64,000 nucleotides of DNA. Source: an uncultured Sphingomonas sp. GTDB taxonomy: Bacteria; Pseudomonadota; Alphaproteobacteria; Sphingomonadales; Sphingomonadaceae. Below the pieces are notes generated by a model, which worked only from the letters and a program-made list of their open reading frames with translations, was not told where the DNA came from and did not search any database. Every line of letters starts with the position of its first letter. The first letter of the stretch is position 1. Positions 26,394 through 36,003 of the stretch are shown piece by piece. The translations under genes were made by a program, and so were the position numbers. The stretch is from assembly GCF_946478955.1 (NCBI RefSeq), contig NZ_CAMLDL010000005.1:96237-160236 (forward strand), given 5' to 3'.

Positions 26394-27797
26394 TTAATTA
26401 TCCCTGCTGCCGTAGCGATTCTGCAGATAATCAAATGTCGCCCGAAGACCTAGGGCTTCGCCGCCTTTAGGACGGCCGGGCTTTGCTGATGGGCGCCAGG
26501 CAAAGGTGTCGAAATGGACCCATGGCGTGTCGGCAGGGATGAAGCGGCGCAGGAACAAGGCGGCGGTGACGCTGCCGGCAAAGCCGCCTTCCGCGGAATT
26601 CGCGATGTCGGCAATGTCAGATTTCAACATGTCGTCATATCCATCCCACAGCGGCATCCGCCAAACGGGATCGCCGACCCGGCTACCTGAAGCCGCCAAA
26701 TCGGCTGCCAGCGAATCGTCATTGGCAAACATGGCAGGCAGGTCGGGACCCAGCGCGACGCGGGCCGCGCCGGTGAGGGTCGCGAAATCGACGATCAGGT
26801 CAGGCTTTTCCTCCGCAACCCGCGCCAAGGCGTCGCCAAGTACCAACCGTCCTTCCGCGTCCGTATTGTCAATTTCGACCTTCAAGCCTTTGCGGCTGCC
26901 GATAACATCGCCTGGCCGAAATGCGGTTGCCGAAACGCTATTTTCCACCGCCGGGATGGCCAGATGCAGGCGCACGTCCAGACCTTCGCCCATGATGAGC
27001 GCGGCCAATGCGAGCGCGTGCCCCGCGCCGCCCATATCCTTTTTCATGATCCGCATGCCGCTAGCCGGTTTGAGATCCAGACCGCCGCTATCGAAACAAA
27101 CACCTTTGCCAACAACGGCAAGGCGGGGTGCCTTTTCGTTGCCCCAGTGCAGTTCGATCAGGCGCGGCGCGCGCTCACGCGCGGCGCCTTGCCCAACCGC
27201 CTGGATCATCGGGTAATCCTTGGACAAGGCGTCGCCGCTCGTAACGTCGACCTTCGCATTGAACAGCGCGGCGATATCGCGCACCGCCTTTTCCAGATCG
27301 GCTGGCCCCATATCGGCGGCCGGCGTATCGACGAGGTCGCGGACCAGTGCGGTAGCACTCGCCAGACGGACCATGCGATCAATACCAGCCGCGTCACGGG
27401 TCAACAGGATGCGAGGGCCGCGCTCGTCCGCCTTGTCTGAACGATAGCGGTCGAACCGATGCTGCCCGAGCAGCCATCCGAGGGTTGCGTTACCAGGTTG
27501 CCCATCGGCCAACCGGTACGCGCCGTCCGGAAGCGTCTCGGAAAGACGAGCGAGCGACCATGGCGAAGGATCGGACAGCGATGTCACCGCCGCGACGATG
27601 TCAACATCGTTGCCATCGGTCGGCAGCGTAACGCTGGCCCCAGCAACCTTTGCATCGAAACGCGCCGCCTCGATCAATCGGCGCCGTCCTTCATTCTGTC
27701 GTTTCAACCAGCCGTCGAAGCTGTCTTTATCGACGAGGTGAACGGTGCGCGCGGGCTGACCACGGTCGGGCTGGAGAAGCGATGCAAAATCAGTCAT
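26394..27797 (-). CDS. Leucyl aminopeptidase family protein (M17)
   Basis: A 467-residue metallo-aminopeptidase releasing N-terminal residues from peptides. The M17 signature is NTDAEGRLVLGDAL; other metal and active-site blocks are VGKGVCFDSGGLDLK and MKKDMGGAGHALALA. The ATG at 27797 is chosen over a frame running far upstream, because family N-termini start near here and the divergent gene begins at 27859. The N-terminal domain is the usual macro-like fold. Confidence 0.92.
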   Translation of the reverse strand: MTDFASLLQPDRGQPARTVHLVDKDSFDGWLKRQNEGRRRLIEAARFDAKVAGASVTLPTDGNDVDIVAAVTSLSDPSPWSLARLSETLPDGAYRLADGQPGNATLGWLLGQHRFDRYRSDKADERGPRILLTRDAAGIDRMVRLASATALVRDLVDTPAADMGPADLEKAVRDIAALFNAKVDVTSGDALSKDYPMIQAVGQGAARERAPRLIELHWGNEKAPRLAVVGKGVCFDSGGLDLKPASGMRIMKKDMGGAGHALALAALIMGEGLDVRLHLAIPAVENSVSATAFRPGDVIGSRKGLKVEIDNTDAEGRLVLGDALARVAEEKPDLIVDFATLTGAARVALGPDLPAMFANDDSLAADLAASGSRVGDPVWRMPLWDGYDDMLKSDIADIANSAEGGFAGSVTAALFLRRFIPADTPWVHFDTFAWRPSAKPGRPKGGEALGLRATFDYLQNRYGSRDN

Positions 27798-27858
27798 GAT
27801 GCAAGACTTAGGGACGGGGACGAGATTGTTCCAGTCCGGGCGATACGGGGGTGTTGTC

Positions 27859-28368
27859 ATGATCAATTTGGCGCTTCTTCTGGCACTGGCCGGCCCGACC
27901 GAAACGATCCTTGCCGAAGACGAAATTCGCCAGATGCGAATGGTCGCATCCAGCCAGGGTGCGGAAGCGGCGGGAGAACTCAAAACGCTTAAAGGGCCGG
28001 CGTTGGAAACGGCACTGCGCGACGCGGTATCGGACAAGACGCGCGCCGTGTTGATCGATGGCTACGGCATTTATTTGGTCCACGCCTCTTCCGATGGCCG
28101 GTTGCAAGGGTGGTTTCCGGGTCAATCCGTGGCCATCGCCGGAACCTGGGGTGTCCAGAAATTTTCGAAAAAACTTATCGTGGCGTGTCAGCGATTTGAC
28201 CGTCCGGAACAGGCACGGACCGGCCCTTATCAACCCAAGGAATGCGCGGCTGCCGATAAAACGCTGGGCGGCAGCGACGTGCTGCGTCAGTGGGAGGGCG
28301 ATCCATTCGATCTGACGGGTGGGAAGGTGCCGTACATCAAGAAGGCGTGGGGGCTTCCCGGCCAATAA
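27859..28368 (+). CDS. Hypothetical protein with N-terminal hydrophobic segment
   Basis: A 169-residue protein I do not recognise. It begins MINLALLLALAGPTETILA, a short signal-peptide or anchor-like stretch, followed by a mixed alpha/beta sequence with two cysteines (VACQRFD and KECAAAD). The start is placed at 27859, since the upstream frame overlaps the divergent aminopeptidase start. It converges on the class C serine hydrolase with a 4-base gap. Probably periplasmic; no function is proposed. Confidence 0.7.
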   Translation: MINLALLLALAGPTETILAEDEIRQMRMVASSQGAEAAGELKTLKGPALETALRDAVSDKTRAVLIDGYGIYLVHASSDGRLQGWFPGQSVAIAGTWGVQKFSKKLIVACQRFDRPEQARTGPYQPKECAAADKTLGGSDVLRQWEGDPFDLTGGKVPYIKKAWGLPGQ

Positions 28369-28372
28369 GTGA

Positions 28373-29773
28373 TTAGTCCGCCGACACCATAAACTGTTCC
28401 CATCGCCCGGCGGCCCCCGGTTCCGCATAGGAAACGACGCTGATGCTTTTCCCGCTAGAATAGGTGACGCGGTAATTGCGATTGACGAACCCGCCGCGAA
28501 GCCGCGCGGGACGCGGCATTTCAATCTTTGCCGGCTGTCCAAGTGCGGTCAGGCTGGCGCGGTAATCGGCGACCGCGTCGGCGTTGAAGAAATAATTGAG
28601 ATCGTCAGTCATCTTTGACCGATCCAATTGGCCAGATGCCAGCATCGCCAACATCGCCGCGGCTTCATCAATCCGATCGCCTTCGTGGGCATCGACCGGC
28701 TGTGCCTTGGGAAGGACAATGTCAGCAATGCCCTCTGTCAGCGGCCCGGTCACGTCGCCGAAATCGGCATTGGTTAGAACTACGATGGCGGCGCGGCTGT
28801 CGGGATAGACGGTATTTTGCGACAGGAAGCCAACCGATTCCCCGCCATGGTTGATGAATCGGCGGCCGTCCGCCATCCCGCTCGATACGCCAAGACCATA
28901 GCCGTTGGTGGTGCCGTCGGTCAGAATCGTCGGTGCCTCCTGTTCGGCCCAATCCCCCTTGGGCAGAAGCGTGCGCTCAATTCGCGCGATGTCCCACTTC
29001 GCCAGATCTTCCGCCGTCATCGACAATTCGCCCGCCGAATAGAGCCAACCCCTGGCGGGCGCCTTTGCCACGCGCACCGGCCCCGCAGCATAGCGGTGGT
29101 TTCCGGCGGGATAGGCGGGCGTATTGCTGTCGTCGATGTTGAGTGGGTGCATGTGAAGCGGCACGAATATCCGTTTCGTCAGAAACGACATCAGCGGCAT
29201 CCCCGACGCCTTTTCGATAATCCGTCCCGCGACGACATAACCGGTGTTCGAATATTGCCAGCGCGTGCCTGGTTCATAATCGAGCGGCTTCTTGCCCCAA
29301 CGGCCGATGATCCCATCGGGTTTGACCGGTGTTTCCATCGCTACAAAATCGTAATCCTGCGGCCAGAAATCCTGAAGCCCGCTGGTGTGGTTGAGAAGTT
29401 GGCGAATAGTCATGTCGCCGGCGCGCGTCACCTGCGGTTCCCATGTCGACACCTTGTCGTCGAGGCTAAGCTTTCCATCATTTTCAAGAAGCTGAAGCGC
29501 GGCAGCGATGAACTGCTTGCTGTTCGATGCAATTTGGAACGGCATGGCGGGGGTCGCCTGGCCCAATTTGGCGGATGCCGTACCGTAGGCCTTGGCCATC
29601 ACGATCTTGCCATCCCGAACGACGGCCACGGACGCGGACGGAACCTTGGTGTCGGCAAGCGTCTTGGCCACCAGAGTATCGATCGCTTGCTGTTCAGCAT
29701 GGGTAATTGGCTGCGCGGCGAGGGGGGAGGAAGTGGCGGCGAGCGCAATTAGCGCAAGGAGGGTGCGGGTCAT
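28373..29773 (-). CDS. Class C beta-lactamase-family serine hydrolase
   Basis: A 466-residue exported protein. A signal peptide (LLALIALAATSSPLAA) precedes a penicillin-binding-like domain with S83-N-S-K86 (IASNSKQF), Y174-S-N176 (WQYSNTGY) and NHGGESVGF, which stands in for KTG. A C-terminal domain of about 110 residues follows. Members include esterases, D-aminopeptidases and peptidases as well as AmpC; the HGG box argues against a true AmpC lactamase. The start at 29773 is set by the signal peptide. Confidence 0.85.
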   Translation of the reverse strand: MTRTLLALIALAATSSPLAAQPITHAEQQAIDTLVAKTLADTKVPSASVAVVRDGKIVMAKAYGTASAKLGQATPAMPFQIASNSKQFIAAALQLLENDGKLSLDDKVSTWEPQVTRAGDMTIRQLLNHTSGLQDFWPQDYDFVAMETPVKPDGIIGRWGKKPLDYEPGTRWQYSNTGYVVAGRIIEKASGMPLMSFLTKRIFVPLHMHPLNIDDSNTPAYPAGNHRYAAGPVRVAKAPARGWLYSAGELSMTAEDLAKWDIARIERTLLPKGDWAEQEAPTILTDGTTNGYGLGVSSGMADGRRFINHGGESVGFLSQNTVYPDSRAAIVVLTNADFGDVTGPLTEGIADIVLPKAQPVDAHEGDRIDEAAAMLAMLASGQLDRSKMTDDLNYFFNADAVADYRASLTALGQPAKIEMPRPARLRGGFVNRNYRVTYSSGKSISVVSYAEPGAAGRWEQFMVSAD

Positions 29774-29821
29774 AGGGACGAAGACTATCGACGACCGCCC
29801 AGCTGGCAAGGGTCGTTTCGA

Positions 29822-30895
29822 CTAAGGGACGATGGTCACCAGCAGATAGGCCGCGAAAAGGACCAGGTGGAGCGCGCCCTGAAGCACCGTCGTCCGTCCG
29901 CGCTGCAGCGACAGCGACGCGACGAACAGAGTAAGGGCGAGCAGGGTAATCCCCGCCGTGTTCAGACCAAGCGACAGCGGCAGGCCGGTGGTCAGCGACA
30001 CCACCGCAACCGCGGGAATGGTAAGGCCAATGGTGGCAAGCGCCGAACCAAGCGCGAGGTTCATGCTCGTCTGCAACCTGTTGGCGCGGGCGGCGCGGAC
30101 CGCAGCAAGCCCTTCCGGCATCAGCACGGTGGCGGCGATGATTACGCCGACCAGCGCCAGCGGAAGGCCTGCGCCAAGTACCTTTGCCTCGATCACCGGC
30201 GATAATTTCTTCGCGAGCAGCACAACCGCGACCAGACAGACAAGCAGCAGGCCGAGCGACGTCCAGGCGGTCACCGCACTGGGCGGCTGCGCATGGTCAT
30301 CGTCGCTGCGCGCCGGATCGTCCTTGGCAGGCAGGAAATAATCGCGGTGACGGACGGTCTGAACGAACAGGAAGGTAAGGTAGAGAACCAGCGAGATCAC
30401 GGCGACAAAGCCGAGCTGGAACGGCGAATAAATTGGTCCCGCCACGCTGGTCGTGAAATTGGGCAGCACCAGCGTCAGCACAGTCAGGATGGCGATGGTC
30501 GACAAGGCCGCATTGGCGCCGCTGAGTGTGAAGCGTTGTTCCTTATGACGGATCCCGCCAAGCAGCAGGCATAAGCCAATCAGCAGGTTGAGGATGATCA
30601 TTGCCGCCGCGAACACCGTGTCGCGGGCAAGCGTGGCCGCCGCATCGCCGCTGTCGAGCATCAGGGTGACGATCAGCCCGGTTTCGATAATCGTGACAGC
30701 CAGCGCGAGGACGAGCGATCCGAACGGCTCGCCAACCTTGTGCGCGATGACTTCCGCGTGGTGGACCGCCGCGATCACGACCCCGATCAGGATGATCGCG
30801 ATCAGCGCGGCGACGATGCCCACCGGCGTCAACAAGATCGCCAGGAGGCCGAGGAGCGGAAGGGCCACGGGCCAATATCGCGAAATTGCTGTCAT
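29822..30895 (-). CDS. Calcium/proton antiporter (ChaA-type CaCA family)
   Basis: A 357-residue membrane protein with about 11 hydrophobic helices and the two CaCA alpha repeats: GEPFGSLVLALAVTIIETGL in the first half and LPEGLAAVRAARANRLQTSMN with ALGSALATIGLTIP in the second. It exchanges Ca2+ (perhaps also Na+ or K+) for protons at the inner membrane. The acidic residues in IIETG and MPEGL are the expected ion ligands. It stands as a single gene; no ion-responsive leader was seen. Confidence 0.86.
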   Translation of the reverse strand: MTAISRYWPVALPLLGLLAILLTPVGIVAALIAIILIGVVIAAVHHAEVIAHKVGEPFGSLVLALAVTIIETGLIVTLMLDSGDAAATLARDTVFAAAMIILNLLIGLCLLLGGIRHKEQRFTLSGANAALSTIAILTVLTLVLPNFTTSVAGPIYSPFQLGFVAVISLVLYLTFLFVQTVRHRDYFLPAKDDPARSDDDHAQPPSAVTAWTSLGLLLVCLVAVVLLAKKLSPVIEAKVLGAGLPLALVGVIIAATVLMPEGLAAVRAARANRLQTSMNLALGSALATIGLTIPAVAVVSLTTGLPLSLGLNTAGITLLALTLFVASLSLQRGRTTVLQGALHLVLFAAYLLVTIVP

Positions 30896-30939
30896 TCACC
30901 CGACATAGGACGCGAGGCGGGGAGGGCAACCCTAGGGTG

Positions 30940-31941
30940 TCAGGCGGTCGCCATTTCGCCGATCCGGCCGCGCGCTTCCATGGCGATGTCGAACGACCGT
31001 TTGCGTTTGTCGGCGTCAAAGAACTGACCGGCCAGGATCATCTCGTCCGGCTGATGCCGCGCGATGAAGTCACCGAGCCGCTTTGTTACCGTGTCGACGT
31101 TGCCGATCGCGGTGGCCGACAGGACATGCTCCAGCATTGCGCGCTGATCGAGCGGCAGGCTGTCGCGATACCCCTCGGCCGGCGGCTGAATTTCGCGCGG
31201 GGTCCCGGTGCGAAGCGCAACGAACGCTTGCTCCATCGAGCTGGCGAGGAAGGCGGCCTCTTCATCCGTGTCCGCGCCGAAAATGTTATAGGCGAGCATC
31301 ACATAAGGCCTGTCGAGCTGCGCCGACGGCTGAAAATCGCGGCGATAGATGCGGATCGCCTCTTCCATCATCTGCGGCGCGAAGTGCGAGGCGAAGGCGT
31401 AAGGTAGCCCCAGCGCGGCGGCGACCTGCGCGCCGTAGAGGCTGGAGCCCAGGATGTAGAGCGGGACATGCTCGCCCGCGCCCGGCACCGCGCGGACCAG
31501 GCGTTCGTCACCGGCGAAATAGGCTTGAAGTTCCAGCACGTCATTTGGGAACTGATTGGCGTCGCTGTCGAGATTGCGGCGCAGCGCTCGGGCGACGATC
31601 TGGTCCGACCCCGGCGCGCGGCCAAGGCCAAGGTCGATGCGTCCCGGGTGAAGGGCGTTGAGCGTCCCGAACTGCTCTGCAACTACCAACGGCGAATGGT
31701 TAGGCAGCATGACACCGCCAGCACCGACGCGGATCGTCTTCGTCCCCGCCGCAACATGAGCCAGCGCAACGGCGGTCGCCGCGCTTGCCACCCCGCGCAT
31801 CCCATGATGCTCCGCCATCCAGAACCGCTTGTACCCTAGCTCCTCGGCATGGCGTGCGAGGTCGAGGCTGTTGTGGAGCGACTGGCCGGGCGTACTACCC
31901 GCCGCGACCGACGAAAGGTCAAGAATGGAAAAGGGGATCAT
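30940..31941 (-). CDS. LLM-class flavin-dependent oxidoreductase
   Basis: A 333-residue bacterial luciferase-like TIM-barrel protein. It starts MIPFSILDLSSVAAGSTP and has YKRFWMAEHHGMRGVASAATAV and GGVMLPNHSPLVVAEQFGTL, the usual fingerprints of this FMN-dependent subgroup (YhbW-like). A substrate cannot be assigned. No flavin reductase is nearby. It is 30 bases downstream of the rimO start region on the same strand and may be read from it. Confidence 0.88.
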   Translation of the reverse strand: MIPFSILDLSSVAAGSTPGQSLHNSLDLARHAEELGYKRFWMAEHHGMRGVASAATAVALAHVAAGTKTIRVGAGGVMLPNHSPLVVAEQFGTLNALHPGRIDLGLGRAPGSDQIVARALRRNLDSDANQFPNDVLELQAYFAGDERLVRAVPGAGEHVPLYILGSSLYGAQVAAALGLPYAFASHFAPQMMEEAIRIYRRDFQPSAQLDRPYVMLAYNIFGADTDEEAAFLASSMEQAFVALRTGTPREIQPPAEGYRDSLPLDQRAMLEHVLSATAIGNVDTVTKRLGDFIARHQPDEMILAGQFFDADKRKRSFDIAMEARGRIGEMATA

Positions 31942-31971
31942 CCTACCGATGTAGGAAGTCCCCGCCTTTCC

Positions 31972-33387
31972 TCAACCTTCGACCGGAACCCCGAACAGGT
32001 CGAACTCGTCGCTGTCTTCGATCAACACCTTGGCAAAATCGCCCGGCTTCAGGTGGCCGGCATCGCGCAGGTGCACCTCGCCGTCGATTTCCGGCGCATC
32101 GGCCTTTGACCGGCCGGTCGCGCCGACGTCGTGGTGGTGGGGCGCGTGGGGGGCGTCGAGGTGCTGGCCATATTCTTCATCGGGGCCTGCGACTTCATCC
32201 ACCCGGTCGATGATGACGTCGATGGTCTTGCCGACTTTTGCCGCCAGCTTCTCGGCGCTGATCCGCGCGGTCAGTTCCATGACACGGGCGTAGCGTTCTT
32301 CCTTCAACTCTTCCGGCACATGGTCGGGCAGGGCGTTGGCCGCCGCGCCTTCGACCTGTTCGAACCGGAACGCACCGACGCGGTCGAGCTGTGCTTCTTC
32401 GAGCCAGTTCAGGAGATACTGGAAATCCTCTTCCGTCTCGCCGGGGAAACCGACGACGAAGCTGCTGCGGATGGCGATGTCCGGCGCAATCGCGCGCCAC
32501 GATTTGATCCGCTCCAGCACCTTGGCCTCATTGGCCGGACGCTTCATGGCCTTCAGCACCTTCGGCGAAGCGTGCTGGAAGGGAATGTCGAGATAGGGCG
32601 TCAGCTTGCCTTCGGCCATCAGCGGGATGACCTGATCCACGTGCGGGTAGGGGTAGACATAGTGCAACCGCACCCACGGCTGATCACCCTGTGGCGTCCG
32701 CAGTTCGCCCAGCGCGGCGGCGAGGTCGGTCATGTGGGCGCGAACCTCGCGGCCCTTCCACTCGCGCGGCTGATGGCGGATATCGACGCCATAGGCCGAG
32801 GTGTCCTGGCTGATGACCAGCAATTCCTTGGTCCCCGCAGCGACCAGCTTCTCCGCCTCGCGCAGGATGGCGTCGGGACGGCGGCTCGCCAGATCGCCGC
32901 GGATCGACGGGATGATGCAGAAAGCGCAGCGGTGGTTGCAGCCTTCGGAAATCTTCAGATAGCTGTAGTGGCGCGGCGTCAGCTTCAGCCCGGCTTCCGG
33001 GACCAGATCGACGAAGGCGTTGGGGACGGGCGGTGATGCCTCATGCACCGCCGCGACGGTCGCTTCATAGCTTTGCGCACCAGTGATCGCGAGCACGTCC
33101 GGGAAGCGCGCCTTGATGACGTCGGCTTCCTTGCCCATGCAGCCGGTGACGATGACGCGGCCATTTTCTGCAATCGCCTCGCCAATCGCTTCCAGACTTT
33201 CTTCCTTCGCGGAATCGAGGAAGCCGCAGGTGTTGACGAGCACGACGTCGGCCCCGGCATAGTCGGGCGACATCTGATAACCGTCGGCGCGCAGCTTGGT
33301 GAGAATGCGTTCGCTATCGACCAGCGCCTTTGGGCAGCCAAGCGAGACCATGCCGACCTTCGGCGGAGTGGGGAGTTTCGTAGCCAT
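31972..33387 (-). CDS. rimO: Ribosomal protein S12 methylthiotransferase RimO
   Basis: A 471-residue radical SAM enzyme that methylthiolates a conserved Asp of ribosomal protein S12. It carries the N-terminal cluster cysteines C18, C54 and C83, the radical SAM cysteines C150, C154 and C157 ([13 protein letters not shown]), and a C-terminal TRAM domain. [12 protein letters not shown] near the N-terminus separates RimO from MiaB. A histidine-rich loop (HAPHHHDVG, about residues 423-431) is inserted near the TRAM domain. Confidence 0.94.
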   Translation of the reverse strand: MATKLPTPPKVGMVSLGCPKALVDSERILTKLRADGYQMSPDYAGADVVLVNTCGFLDSAKEESLEAIGEAIAENGRVIVTGCMGKEADVIKARFPDVLAITGAQSYEATVAAVHEASPPVPNAFVDLVPEAGLKLTPRHYSYLKISEGCNHRCAFCIIPSIRGDLASRRPDAILREAEKLVAAGTKELLVISQDTSAYGVDIRHQPREWKGREVRAHMTDLAAALGELRTPQGDQPWVRLHYVYPYPHVDQVIPLMAEGKLTPYLDIPFQHASPKVLKAMKRPANEAKVLERIKSWRAIAPDIAIRSSFVVGFPGETEEDFQYLLNWLEEAQLDRVGAFRFEQVEGAAANALPDHVPEELKEERYARVMELTARISAEKLAAKVGKTIDVIIDRVDEVAGPDEEYGQHLDAPHAPHHHDVGATGRSKADAPEIDGEVHLRDAGHLKPGDFAKVLIEDSDEFDLFGVPVEG

Positions 33388-33433
33388 GGGAAGGGCGCGC
33401 CTTTAACGGGATTCGCGGCAAAAGGCGAGGGGG

Positions 33434-34495
33434 TCAGATGCTTGCCTTTGGCTTTGGCACTTTCGGGAAAAGATAGTCCGGGATGATCTCAATAATCCGG
33501 TCGCCGGGCTCCAGCTTTTTGGCGCCGTCTTCCCAGAAACCGATGCATTCGCCGCCGCGCAGGATTCGGAGGCCCATGCCGATTGCGGCGTCGGCCAGTG
33601 TCTTGCCGACTTCGAACTGTTCGATCTCCCGTTCGTGGAGCCGGACCCGGCCGTTGGCGCTGGCGAGGTCGGCCATATAGTCAGACAAGCCGGCGCCTTC
33701 GACCGATCCGGCGAGCAATAGCCCGGCGAAGCTGGTCGGGTTTATGACGCTGGTGGCACCGGCGGCGCGGGCGGGAAATTCATTGTCCGATGCGCGCACG
33801 ACCACCGAAATGGGCAGGTCTGGGGCAAGGTGGCGGGCGGTGAGGCAGATGAGGATGGTGGTGTCGTCGCGACCGGCGCTGGCCATCAGCGCGCGGGCGT
33901 TCTGGATTCGGACCGCCTCCCACGTTGCATCGCGGGTCGCGTCCGCCTGCATCACTGCGCAGCCCAACGCCTCGGCCTGTGACAGCGCCTTGGTGTTGGT
34001 GTCGATGACGACGATGCGCTTGGGATCGGTGCCTCGGGCGATCAATTCATCGACGGTCTGCGCACCGCTGGTACCGTAACCTGCCACCACGATATGGCCG
34101 GTAAGTTTTTCCTGAAGTTTTTTCATGAGCCACCTGTTCCAGGTTCGCTTGATGACGAAGGTGTAGGCGGTTCCCGCCAGGATGAGGATGAAGAAGATGC
34201 GCACCGGCGTGACCACCAGCGCATCGAACAGCCGCGCCCTTTCGGTGATGGGGACGATGTCGCCATAACCGGTCGTGGTCGCGCTGATCATTGTGAAATA
34301 GATAATATCTGCAAAGCTCATTTGCCCGTCGACATTGTCGCGGAACGCATCCCGTTCGATCCAATGCACCCCAATGATGAAGGCAAGCAGGGCAAGGAGC
34401 AGACCAATGCGGATCGCAATTTGCGCCCAGACGCTGAGCGATGAACGCTGACGCAACAAAGGACTGCGCGCGTCAGGCAGGGGGCCATCAGCCAT
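33434..34495 (-). CDS. Two-helix potassium channel with TrkA-N (RCK) domain
   Basis: A 353-residue protein. TM1 (about 24-45) and TM2 (about 92-115) enclose the pore loop with the filter SATTTGYGD (T75-D79). An RCK domain follows with the NAD-type motif VVAGYGTSGAQ (about 137-146). This is the MthK-like layout of a gated K+ channel. The C-terminal part (EQFEVGKTLADAAIGMG) resembles a TrkA-C region. It is transcribed divergently from ugd. Confidence 0.9.
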   Translation of the reverse strand: MADGPLPDARSPLLRQRSSLSVWAQIAIRIGLLLALLAFIIGVHWIERDAFRDNVDGQMSFADIIYFTMISATTTGYGDIVPITERARLFDALVVTPVRIFFILILAGTAYTFVIKRTWNRWLMKKLQEKLTGHIVVAGYGTSGAQTVDELIARGTDPKRIVVIDTNTKALSQAEALGCAVMQADATRDATWEAVRIQNARALMASAGRDDTTILICLTARHLAPDLPISVVVRASDNEFPARAAGATSVINPTSFAGLLLAGSVEGAGLSDYMADLASANGRVRLHEREIEQFEVGKTLADAAIGMGLRILRGGECIGFWEDGAKKLEPGDRIIEIIPDYLFPKVPKPKASI

Positions 34496-34641
34496 GGTTG
34501 GGGATACGTATTTGGGACATGTCGATTGTAACCATGCATGAGCTTGCGACGCGATGCAAAATGCAGCGGCTGGAAAGTCGCTGTGCTAGTGGTTAAAGGG
34601 CCAGCCGATAGTCGCCCCTACTGTTAGAAAGTCACAGTGCC

Positions 34642-35952
34642 ATGCACATCGCAATGATCGGTACCGGTTATGTCGGCCTGGTGTCCGGCACCTGCTTCGC
34701 CGATTTCGGTCACCATGTCATTTGCGTCGATAAGGATCAGTCAAAGATTGACGGGTTGTTGCAGGGCCGCATGCCGATCTGGGAACCGGGCCTTGATGCA
34801 TTGGTCGCGTCCAATGTTGAACGTGGAAGACTGGAATTCACGACCGACCTCCGCGCGGCGGTCAATGGCGCGGATGCCGTGTTTATCGCCGTCGGCACGC
34901 CGACGCGTCGGGGCGATGGCCATGCCGACCTCAGCTATGTCTATGCTGCGGTTCGCGAACTGGCCAAGGCGCTCGAACATCCGGTCGTTGTCGTGACCAA
35001 ATCAACCGTGCCGGTCGGCACGGGCGACGAAATCGCACGAATCCTGAAGGAAGAACGTGCGCCTGAGGGCACTGTTGTCGCATCCAACCCCGAATTTCTG
35101 CGGGAAGGCGCCGCGATTAGCGATTTCAAGCATCCCGACCGTATATTGGTTGGCGCGGAGGACGAACGATCCCGCGAAGTGCTGGCGGAAATTTACCGGC
35201 CGCTGTTTCTCAATAAGGCGCCGCTGCTGTTCACCAGTCGCCGGACGTCTGAATTGACGAAATATGCAGCCAACGCATTTCTCGCCATGAAGATCAGTTT
35301 CATCAACGAAATGGCGGATCTTTGTGAAGCGGTCGGCGCCGACGTTCAGGAATTGGCGCGCGGTATCGGCCTCGACAATCGCATCGGCGCGAAGTTTCTC
35401 CATGCCGGTCCAGGCTATGGCGGCAGCTGTTTTCCGAAGGATACGCTGGCGCTGCTCAAGACGGCCGACGACGCGGGCGTTCAGCAGCGGATCGTGTCGA
35501 TGGTTGTCGACGTCAACGATACGCGTAAGTCGGCCATGGCGGACCGGGTGCGCGATGCGGTGGGCGGCGATCTCACTGGAAAGCGGATTGGTCTGCTCGG
35601 CCTGACCTTCAAACCCAACACCGACGACATGCGCGATGCACCGTCGATCCCGTTGGTTGAGCGGCTTCTTGCCGGCGGCGCCACGGTGGCGGCGTACGAT
35701 CCGGTCGGCCGCGAACAGGCGGAGCCGCTATTGGGCGACATCGAATATACCGAAAAAGCGGAAATGGTTGCTGATGGCGCGGATGCATTGGTAATTGTCA
35801 CCGAATGGGACGAATTCCGTGCGCTCGATCTTTCGGACATCAAGCGCCGCATGAGGGGCGATGCCTTGATTGACCTTCGGAACATTTATGACCGACAGGA
35901 AGTTGAGCGGGCCGGTCTTCGTTATCGCGGAATCGGCCGCGGACGGGTGTAA
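34642..35952 (+). CDS. ugd: UDP-glucose 6-dehydrogenase
   Basis: A 436-residue enzyme oxidising UDP-glucose to UDP-glucuronate in two NAD-dependent steps. It has the Rossmann motif MIGTGYVGLVSG, STVPVGTGDE, the catalytic C263 in GPGYGGSCFPKDTLALL, and the C-terminal LTFKPNTDDMRDAPSI. It heads a set with a second nucleotide-sugar dehydrogenase and a sugar transferase, so it probably supplies uronic acid for exopolysaccharide. Confidence 0.94.
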   Translation: MHIAMIGTGYVGLVSGTCFADFGHHVICVDKDQSKIDGLLQGRMPIWEPGLDALVASNVERGRLEFTTDLRAAVNGADAVFIAVGTPTRRGDGHADLSYVYAAVRELAKALEHPVVVVTKSTVPVGTGDEIARILKEERAPEGTVVASNPEFLREGAAISDFKHPDRILVGAEDERSREVLAEIYRPLFLNKAPLLFTSRRTSELTKYAANAFLAMKISFINEMADLCEAVGADVQELARGIGLDNRIGAKFLHAGPGYGGSCFPKDTLALLKTADDAGVQQRIVSMVVDVNDTRKSAMADRVRDAVGGDLTGKRIGLLGLTFKPNTDDMRDAPSIPLVERLLAGGATVAAYDPVGREQAEPLLGDIEYTEKAEMVADGADALVIVTEWDEFRALDLSDIKRRMRGDALIDLRNIYDRQEVERAGLRYRGIGRGRV

Positions 35953-36003
35953 GTAACGTGTGACGCTGTTGCGGCAGGCCGAACGGCAAGGAAATATTGG
36001 ACT